Under the pieces are notes generated by a model that searched no databases, was not told the origin of the DNA, and saw nothing but the letters and a program-made list of their open reading frames with translations. A program made the position numbers and the translations under genes. Below are positions 58,236 to 64,000 of a DNA stretch of 64,000 bases, in pieces (positions within the stretch are counted from its first letter, which is position 1; each line of letters opens with the position of its first letter). The DNA comes from Trebonia sp050013875 (GTDB taxonomy: Bacteria; Actinomycetota; Actinomycetes; Streptosporangiales; Streptosporangiaceae): the NCBI GenBank assembly GCA_050013875.1, contig JBEKEK010000013.1:16187-80186 (forward strand), written 5' to 3'.

Positions 58236-59429
58236 ATGCCATCGCCCGGCCGGCCCGGACGCCGGTGGCGGGCGCTGGCCGGCTGCGCCGTCACCGGCTG
58301 CCTCGGCCTGGCAACGGCCTGCGCGGCGCCGGCCCCAAGCCCGCAGCCGCGGCTGGTGCGGTCCAGCTACGAACGGATCACCGGCAACCCGGTCCGCCGG
58401 GACTGCGGCTATAGCAGCCCGCTGCCGGGCAAGCCCGGCTGGAGCCTCTGGCTGTTCTGCGACACCGTGGTCACCAGCGCCGGCGGCGCGACCATCAAGC
58501 GACTGATCCTCGGCACCGACACCGCCGCCGAGGGGCCTTACCGGGCGGGCCGCGCACCGGGATGGCTGACGGAGGTACCGACCCCGCCGGCTCGCCCGGC
58601 GCTGTCACCCGCCGCGGCGCCGCAGCCGTTCCTGCCCGCGCCGGCCGGCCTGCGGCTGCCGGGCACCCTGCTGCCATGCGCAGGCCCGGGCTCCTACCCG
58701 GCGGCGTGGATCTCCGGGCTCACCGGCGCACCGGTGAGCGCCGCGGCCGGCGGCGGGCTGCTCATCGCCTACGACGACTACTGCGTCAGCGGGGCCGCCG
58801 ACGCGCCAACCGCGGAGGGTTTCGGCCTGGCCGAGTACGACCCGGCGGGCAACGTTCTCGGCCCGGTCACGCCGGTTTTCAGCAGCGGATTGGGGCTGCC
58901 GTTGCCGCAGCAGCAGGTGCTCGGCTCGCCGGTCGTGGGCGCGGACGGCTACCTCTACCTGTTCGGCTTCTGCCAGGCCGCGCCGCCGCCGGCGGGCTGC
59001 GGTACCGGCCAGGTGTTCCTGGCCAGGACCGTCGCCGCGCCCGCCTACTGGGGAAACCCGTTCAGCTACCAGTACTTGACCGGCGACGGGTGGTCGCCGC
59101 GGGCAGCGGCGGCCTCCTCGCTGATCCCCGCGGGCCATCCGCTCGGTATCTCGGTGGGCGATTACACGGCCGACGGCCACGGCCTGGTGATGATCGAGCA
59201 GACCAGCCTGGCCGGCAATTTCCAGGCCTGGCAGGCCCGGTCGCCGGCCGGCCCGTGGCGCCGGCTGCTGGCCGGCCGGGTGCCCTGCACCCGCGGCACC
59301 GAGCCAGGCACCGAGGGCCTGTGCCGTGCGCTCATCGGGCACCCGGAGTTCAGCACTCGCGGCGACCTGCTCATCTCCTCCTACAACCCAGGAAATGGCC
59401 AGGTGGCCATGACCGCCTATCCATGGTGA
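58236..59429 (+). CDS. Predicted lipoprotein with DUF4185/propeller-like extracellular domain
   Basis: 397 residues. Signal peptide with lipobox LATAC (Cys29) after an Arg-rich n-region. The mature part is beta-rich with repeated short blades (GWSLWLFCDTVVTS; SPVVGADGYLYLFGFCQAA; FQAWQARSPAGPWRRLL; DLLISSYNPGNGQVAMTAY), like glycan-binding or glycosidase-type propellers. Six or more Cys may form disulfides. It starts 12 bp after the DUF2613 peptide. A wall-anchored role beside the arabinan genes is likely; enzymatic activity not deducible. Confidence 0.8.
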   Translation: MPSPGRPGRRWRALAGCAVTGCLGLATACAAPAPSPQPRLVRSSYERITGNPVRRDCGYSSPLPGKPGWSLWLFCDTVVTSAGGATIKRLILGTDTAAEGPYRAGRAPGWLTEVPTPPARPALSPAAAPQPFLPAPAGLRLPGTLLPCAGPGSYPAAWISGLTGAPVSAAAGGGLLIAYDDYCVSGAADAPTAEGFGLAEYDPAGNVLGPVTPVFSSGLGLPLPQQQVLGSPVVGADGYLYLFGFCQAAPPPAGCGTGQVFLARTVAAPAYWGNPFSYQYLTGDGWSPRAAAASSLIPAGHPLGISVGDYTADGHGLVMIEQTSLAGNFQAWQARSPAGPWRRLLAGRVPCTRGTEPGTEGLCRALIGHPEFSTRGDLLISSYNPGNGQVAMTAYPW

Positions 59430-59453
59430 GAATGACCTGAAGGAGCATCGGCG

Positions 59454-60275
59454 ATGACAGTGACGTCCCGGGTAGCCGCCCACCTTCCGGAGGGACTGCT
59501 GGTGCGGCTGATCAGCTTCGCCTACCGCCGGTTCGAGCCGGAGATCCGCCGTGCGGATGAGGTCTGCGGCCGCGGCGGCACGATGGTCGACATCGGCGGC
59601 TGGTACGGGCCGTGGGCGCGGCGGCTGGTCCGGCGGGCCGACCGCGTCGTTGTCATCGAGCCGACCCCGCTGCACCGGGTGCTCAGCCGGACGCTCCCGC
59701 CCGCGGTCGACGTCGTCGGCGCGGCCGCGTCCGACCACGGGGGAGAGGCGCAGATCTGGCTGCCGTCACCGAACGGCGCCAGCCGGGGCGTCTCGTCGCT
59801 GCACCGGCGCGACCTCCATCGCACCTCCGTCACGGTGCCGCTGGTGACCGTGGACGGCCTCGGCCTGCGCGACGTGACGTTCATGAAGATAGACGTCGAC
59901 GGGCACGAGGTCCCCGTGCTGCGCGGTGCGGCCGAGACCATCAGGCGGGATCAGCCCCGGCTGCTGATCGAGGTCGAGCAGCGGATACAGCCGATAGAGC
60001 AGGTGACCGACCTGCTGGCGTCCCTGGGCTACCGCGGCTGGGTGCTGCCCGGCCGGCGCTGGGTGCCCGTCGCCGATTTCCCGCTCGCCGCCCGCCAGGC
60101 TCAGACCGTGCACGCCGCCGACCGCGGGCTCGCCCGCAGGCTGCTGTGGCCGTTCCCGCGCTACGTCAACTCGGTGCTGTTCCTGCCGGAGGGCCAGGCA
60201 CCCGGCGTCTCAGATGGCGCCCCGGCCGCCGTCGGCCGCGATGACCGCGCCGGTGATGTAGCTGGCCTTGGGTGA
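59454..60275 (+). CDS. FkbM family methyltransferase
   Basis: 273 residues from ATG 59454 after AAGGAG. GGTMVDIGGWYGPWARRL (SAM motif), VVVIEPTPLHRVLSR and the FkbM block VTFMKIDVDGHEVPVLRGAAETI are diagnostic. FkbM enzymes O-methylate sugars or polyketides. The natural end is probably near residue 250 (YVNSVLFLPEG); the remaining ~23 residues read antisense through the 3' end of the convergent SDR gene (66-bp overlap). Confidence 0.92.
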   Translation: MTVTSRVAAHLPEGLLVRLISFAYRRFEPEIRRADEVCGRGGTMVDIGGWYGPWARRLVRRADRVVVIEPTPLHRVLSRTLPPAVDVVGAAASDHGGEAQIWLPSPNGASRGVSSLHRRDLHRTSVTVPLVTVDGLGLRDVTFMKIDVDGHEVPVLRGAAETIRRDQPRLLIEVEQRIQPIEQVTDLLASLGYRGWVLPGRRWVPVADFPLAARQAQTVHAADRGLARRLLWPFPRYVNSVLFLPEGQAPGVSDGAPAAVGRDDRAGDVAGLG

Positions 60276-60944
60276 GGCGAGGAAGACGATCACGTTGGCG
60301 ATCTCGTCCGGCTGGGCCGCCCTGGCCATGATGGTGGTGGCGCCGACGGCGTCGGTGACCTCGGCGGGCTGGATCGAGGTGTAGACCGGTCCGGACGCGA
60401 CGGTGTTGATCCGCACGCCGGCCAGGCTGAACTCCGCCGCCCAGGAACGGGTCATCGCGTCAAGCGCGGCCTTGGTGGCACCGTAGGCGGCGCCGCCGGG
60501 CATGCCCACCTCGCCCGCCATGCTGCCCACGTTGATGATGGCGCCGCTGCCCCTGGCCGCCATCTTCGGTGCGATCGCGGCGGTCAGGAAGTACGGCGCC
60601 TGGACGTTTGCGGTGAAAAGCAGGCCGAAGGTCGCCAGGTCGAGTTCCGCGGTCGGGCCGAACCAGGCGTACCCGGCGTTGTTGACCAGCACGTCGACCT
60701 CCGCCGCCTGCTTGGCCAGTTCATCAAGCTCGGCAGGGTCGGTGAGGTCGGCGGCGATGAAACGGGCCTTGCCGCCCTCGGTGGTGATGACGTTGACCAC
60801 CGCCTCGCCGCGGACGGGGTCACGCCCGTGCACGATGACCTCGGCACCCTGCCGGGCCAGTTGCTCCGCCGCCGCCTGGCCGATTCCGGACGTCGCACCG
60901 GTGACCAGCGCGCTGAGGCCTTCGAGGTCTCGCTGTTCGCTCAT
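60210..60944 (-). CDS. SDR family oxidoreductase
   Basis: 244 residues from ATG 60944 (ATG 60953 also possible). Complete motifs: TGATSGIG, NNAG, Ser in INVGSMAGEVG and YGATK active site, GPVYTSI and a C-terminal ADGGRG. NAD(P)-dependent, substrate unknown. The frame stays open for 2.4 kb upstream only as the complement of the LuxR gene, so that extension is rejected. Divergent from the LuxR-type regulator with a 99-bp gap, so it may be its target. Confidence 0.93.
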   Translation of the reverse strand: MSEQRDLEGLSALVTGATSGIGQAAAEQLARQGAEVIVHGRDPVRGEAVVNVITTEGGKARFIAADLTDPAELDELAKQAAEVDVLVNNAGYAWFGPTAELDLATFGLLFTANVQAPYFLTAAIAPKMAARGSGAIINVGSMAGEVGMPGGAAYGATKAALDAMTRSWAAEFSLAGVRINTVASGPVYTSIQPAEVTDAVGATTIMARAAQPDEIANVIVFLASPKASYITGAVIAADGGRGAI

Positions 60945-61043
60945 AGGCTCCATCCTGTTGGATGCTGCCCCGGCTGGGTATCGGACGGTTGACTGCACTT
61001 CGGGCCGCGTCGAGGGGACAGGACGGTCTGGTATAGCAAAGAG

Positions 61044-63836
61044 GTGCGCGGCGAACCGCCCGGGAGCCCCGGGCCCATCGTGGGCCGCGAAGCCCAGCTC
61101 GACCGGCTCGCGGCTCTCGTCGGCACCGCCCGAGCGCAGGGCCAGGTGCTGCTGCTGCTTGGCGATGCCGGGATGGGGACGAGCACGCTGCTGGCCACCG
61201 CGGCGGACCGGGCCCGAGCGGCCGGCCTGCGGGTGCTGCGGGCGGCCGGGCGGGAGTCGGAGGCGCGCCTCGCCTTCGCCGGCCTGCATCAGCTGCTCAA
61301 ACCGGTGCTCGAGGCCGCCGCGGGCCTGCCCCGGCGCCAGGCGCGGGCACTGCTCGGGGCACTCGGGCTGGCCGAGCCCCACGCCGCGGACCCGCTGGTG
61401 ACCGGGATCGCCACGCTCACCCTGCTCTCCGATGTGTCGGAAAGCGCTCCGGTCCTGGTGGTCATCGATGATGCCCACTGGCTCGACCGCAGCTCCCTTG
61501 ACGTGCTTGCCTTCGTCGCCAGCCGGCTGGCTGCCGAACGGGTCTCGCTGCTGCTCGGTGCCCGCGGGCAGGTCCCGCCGGCCGGCTTTGACCGGGGCTT
61601 CCCTGAGCTGCGGCTGGAGCCGCTGTCGGCGGCCGACGCGGGCCGGCTGCTGGACGGGCAGCCGCGGCCGCCGCGCGGGCGGGCCCGGGCGCAGGTGCTC
61701 GCGCAGGCGGCCGGCAACCCGATGGCGCTGATCGAGCTGGCGAAGGTAATCGCGGCCGACCCCGCCGCCGGCCGCCGCTGGGCGCAGGAGCCGCTGCCGC
61801 CCGGTGACCGGCTGGCGGCCGTCATCGCCACCGCGTTCACCGCGTTGCCCGGGCCAACGCAGGCCGCGCTGCTGCTGGCCGCGGTGGCCGATGGCACCGA
61901 CCTGGCCGGTGCGGCCAGCGGCGTGACCGGGCTGGACGCCGAGGCTCTCGCCCCTGCCGAGCAGTTGGGCCTGGTGACGATCGGCCGAACCGGGCCGCGG
62001 TTTTCGCATCCGCTGATCCGCTCGGCGATCTATCACTCCGCGCCTTTTGCCCAGCGCGCTCCGGCGCATCGCCAGCTCGCGGACGCACTCGACCATCAGC
62101 CGGACCGGCAGGCCTGGCATCTGGCGGCGGCCGCCCTGCACCCCGACGAGCAGGTGGCGTCGATGCTTGAGGCCACCGCGGCCGACGCGCAGCGACGGGG
62201 CGGCGCGGCCGCGGCGGCGCTGGCGATGGAGCGCGCGGCCGAGCTCAGCCCCGCTCCCCGCGATCAGGCACGCAGGCTGGTGGCCGCCGCTTCGGCCGCC
62301 GTTACCGCTGGCCAGGGGGACTGGGTGGAAAATCTCGCGGCCCGCGCGCTGGTCATCGCGACGGACCAGGAGCTGCGGCTGCGGGCCCGCGGCGCGGCCG
62401 GGTGGGCGCTGGCCTACGCGGGCCGCCGCTCGGCCGCGTTCACCGAGCTCATCTCGGTTGCGGAGGAGGCGTCCGCGGACCGGCCCGCCCTGGCCTGGGA
62501 GGCGCTGGCCGACGCGGCCACCGTGGCCTACCAAGCCGGCACGCCCGCCCGCCGCCAAGCGGTCGGCCACGCCCTGCGGCTGCTTGAGGACGCAGACCCG
62601 CCGCCGTCCCCTGACCGCCGCCCGGACCTCGACGCGCAGATCAACGCCCACCCGCAGAAACTCTGGATCCTGGCGTGCACCGACCCGTCCGGCAGCAGCG
62701 GCGAGCTCATCCCCTACCTGCGGCGGATCGCCGGCACACCGATGAACGAGGCCGCCCTGTGGCGCATCGGCTCCGCCGCCTGGCTGCTCGACGAATCGAA
62801 CTTGGCGGTCCACCTGCTGGGCAGCGCCATGGAACGGCTGCGGGCCCCGGGCCTGCGCGGCGACAGCGGCGGCGGCCTGACCGCGCTCGGCTGGCTTTAC
62901 CTCGACACCGGGCGCTGGGACGAGGCGCTGGAAGCCGCCGCGGAGGCCGCCGACCTGGCCGAGGCGAACCAGATGATCATGGTCGCCGCGTCCGCCGACG
63001 CCATCACCGCCACCGTCCTGGCCCTGCGCGGGGACTCCGGCGCCGCGCGCGGGCACGCGGAAAGGGCGCTCGCGCGGGTCGATCCGGCGGAAAGCGGGCT
63101 GATCGCCTCCCGGGCCTGGCGGGCGCTCGGCATCGCGGCGCTCGCCGAGGGCGACCACCTGCTCGCCTTCACCCAGCTTAGGAGGCTTTTCAGCGAGCAG
63201 GGCGTCCCCGTCCACAACGTTTTCTCCTATCTGGGCGTGGCCGATATCGCCGCCGCCGCCGTCCGCGCGGACCAGCGGAGCCAGGGGCAGGCCATCCTCG
63301 AGCGCGTGCTCCGCCACCGGGACGGGACCGCATCGACCCGGGTGTCGCAGCTCATCGGCCGGGCCCGCGGCATCCTCGCCGACCCGGCCGGCGCGGGCAC
63401 CCACTTCGCCGCCGCGCTCTCCGACCCCGCCGGTGACCAGTGGCCGTTCGAGCGTGCGCAGCTCCGCCTTGACTACGCCGAATGGCTACGCCGGCGGCGG
63501 CGCATCAACGAAGCCAAGCCGGAACTGGCGGCGGCGCTTGAGACCTTCCGGCGACTGCGGGCCCGGTCATCGGCTGACCGCGCGCAGGCCGAGCTGCGGG
63601 CGAGCGGTATAACCGTCACCGAGACGCAAGGCGCACCCGACCCGCTGGCCGAGCTGACCCCGCAGCAGCGCCAGATCGTGCGCCTGGCCGGCGACGGCCT
63701 GACCAATCGCGAGATCGGCGACCGGCTCCTGCTCTCACCGCGCACCGTCGGCTCGCACCTGTACCGGTCCTTCCCCAAGCTCGGCATCACCGGCCGGCAC
63801 CAGCTCCGCGACGTGATCGCCGGCGGTGACGCGTAA
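61044..63836 (+). CDS. Large LuxR-type ATPase regulator (LAL-like) with altered Walker A
   Basis: 930 residues from GTG 61044. N-terminal STAND/AAA-like ATPase (IVGREAQLDRLAALV; Walker B VLVVIDDAHWLD), a long helical TPR-like middle, and a C-terminal LuxR HTH (LTPQQRQIVRLAGDGLTNREIGDRLLLSPRTVGSHLYRSFPKLG). The Walker A reads GDAGMGTST, with Thr46 in place of the essential Lys (codon ACG at 61179-61181), so ATP binding or hydrolysis is probably impaired. Such regulators control secondary metabolism or sugar use. Single-base change AAG to ACG would explain it. Confidence 0.93.
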   Translation: MRGEPPGSPGPIVGREAQLDRLAALVGTARAQGQVLLLLGDAGMGTSTLLATAADRARAAGLRVLRAAGRESEARLAFAGLHQLLKPVLEAAAGLPRRQARALLGALGLAEPHAADPLVTGIATLTLLSDVSESAPVLVVIDDAHWLDRSSLDVLAFVASRLAAERVSLLLGARGQVPPAGFDRGFPELRLEPLSAADAGRLLDGQPRPPRGRARAQVLAQAAGNPMALIELAKVIAADPAAGRRWAQEPLPPGDRLAAVIATAFTALPGPTQAALLLAAVADGTDLAGAASGVTGLDAEALAPAEQLGLVTIGRTGPRFSHPLIRSAIYHSAPFAQRAPAHRQLADALDHQPDRQAWHLAAAALHPDEQVASMLEATAADAQRRGGAAAAALAMERAAELSPAPRDQARRLVAAASAAVTAGQGDWVENLAARALVIATDQELRLRARGAAGWALAYAGRRSAAFTELISVAEEASADRPALAWEALADAATVAYQAGTPARRQAVGHALRLLEDADPPPSPDRRPDLDAQINAHPQKLWILACTDPSGSSGELIPYLRRIAGTPMNEAALWRIGSAAWLLDESNLAVHLLGSAMERLRAPGLRGDSGGGLTALGWLYLDTGRWDEALEAAAEAADLAEANQMIMVAASADAITATVLALRGDSGAARGHAERALARVDPAESGLIASRAWRALGIAALAEGDHLLAFTQLRRLFSEQGVPVHNVFSYLGVADIAAAAVRADQRSQGQAILERVLRHRDGTASTRVSQLIGRARGILADPAGAGTHFAAALSDPAGDQWPFERAQLRLDYAEWLRRRRRINEAKPELAAALETFRRLRARSSADRAQAELRASGITVTETQGAPDPLAELTPQQRQIVRLAGDGLTNREIGDRLLLSPRTVGSHLYRSFPKLGITGRHQLRDVIAGGDA

Positions 63837-63892
63837 CACTACCCTGCTCGAACGCGTCGGGGATCTACGGCTGGAGTACTAGCGGTGGTTTG

Positions 63893-64000
63893 TTAATTCG
63901 GGATGTAGAGGTGCAGGCCGTGGCCTGCTCGCAGGGCTGTCATCAGGGCTTGCAGCTGCGGGGGCGGGGGCGCGTTCGACCATGCGGTCCACCAGCGCCG
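63893..64000 (-). CDS. Partial CDS, C-terminal end of unidentified protein
   Basis: An open minus-strand frame enters from the right edge and stops at TAA 63893-63895; 35 residues are visible (TAWSNAPPPPQLQALMTALR, ending GLHLYIPN). The composition is protein-like, but it is too short to classify. The gap between it and the LuxR stop (63837-63892) shows nothing. Confidence 0.35.
   Translation of the reverse strand, partial: RRWWTAWSNAPPPPQLQALMTALRAGHGLHLYIPN

Noticed and set aside
60945..63404. Very long minus-strand open frame continuing upstream of the SDR gene
   Set aside because: It is the complement of the LuxR-type regulator gene; composition is Arg/Gly/Gln-rich with no domain, and it arises from high GC third positions.

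Overview
The window is very GC-rich, densely coding and rich in GTG starts and ATGA/GTGA stop-start overlaps. It also encodes an F420-type luciferase-like oxidoreductase, a DUF3367/AftD-like arabinosyltransferase homologue, a DUF2613 peptide and a PASTA-kinase remnant. Together these point to a soil actinobacterium (an actinomycete); genus cannot be fixed from sequence reading alone. No rRNA, tRNA, CRISPR array, intact insertion sequence or replication origin was seen.

Layout. (1) 0.09-10.1 kb, minus strand: a long operon for a peptide/opine-type ABC importer (lipoprotein SBP, DppB-like permease, a fused DppC-DppD protein, DppF-like ATPase). Two hydrolases, a LacI regulator, a GNAT acetyltransferase and an NlpC/P60-like protein follow. 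A 35-bp dyad at 10233-10267 is the likely operator and a 13-bp-arm hairpin separates the SBP from the permeases. (2) 10.8-17.1 kb, plus strand: a compact NRPS-like locus with an adenylation-carrier protein, two free-standing condensation proteins and a 14-TM MFS exporter, preceded by a leader that can fold into a GNRA-capped stem. (3) 17.05-21.7 kb, minus strand: MFS transporter and TetR, phosphoglucomutase, acetamidase/formamidase family protein. (4) 21.9-31.3 kb: an acyl-CoA or isoprenoid/steroid-like catabolic region with LLM oxidoreductase, a thiolase-fold protein plus DUF35 partner, SDR, acyl-CoA dehydrogenase, ADP-forming acyl-CoA synthetase, TetR, a truncated TetR, [3Fe-4S] ferredoxin and P450. 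Two 17-bp copies of a TAGAATC-type operator link the SDR/dehydrogenase promoter and the TetR promoter. (5) 31.4-44.3 kb: mixed region with a serine hydrolase, a large kinase-like/flippase-like membrane protein, an SRPBCC protein, a zinc-ribbon HTH protein under a triple-site operator, a three-gene signalling operon (membrane protein, GAF-GAF histidine kinase, receiver protein with unknown output), a NylB-like hydrolase and a collapsed Ser/Thr kinase gene. (6) 44.5-60.3 kb: a HAD hydrolase, 23-bp tandem repeats and a cell-envelope locus in two divergent operons. The minus-strand operon has a methyltransferase, AftD-like GT-C, condensation-fold acyltransferase, DMT transporter, Trm112-like and DUF3068. 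The plus-strand operon has GT4, methyltransferase, TetR, degenerate SDR, DUF2613 peptide, lipoprotein and FkbM methyltransferase. (7) 60.2-64 kb: an SDR and a large LuxR-type ATPase regulator whose Walker A lysine is replaced.

How the parts may work together: regions 1 and 2 are divergent from one 670-bp control region, so importer/hydrolase and synthetase/exporter genes could act on related small amides or esters (inference). Region 4 reads as activation, dehydrogenation, hydration/oxidation and retro-aldol cleavage of an acyl-CoA, with the P450/ferredoxin pair for initial oxidation (inference). Region 6 is most simply a wall arabinan or related glycan assembly and decoration locus. The least explained items are the NRPS-like mini cluster with its structured leader, the three-gene signalling operon, and the zinc-ribbon HTH gene with its repeated operator.
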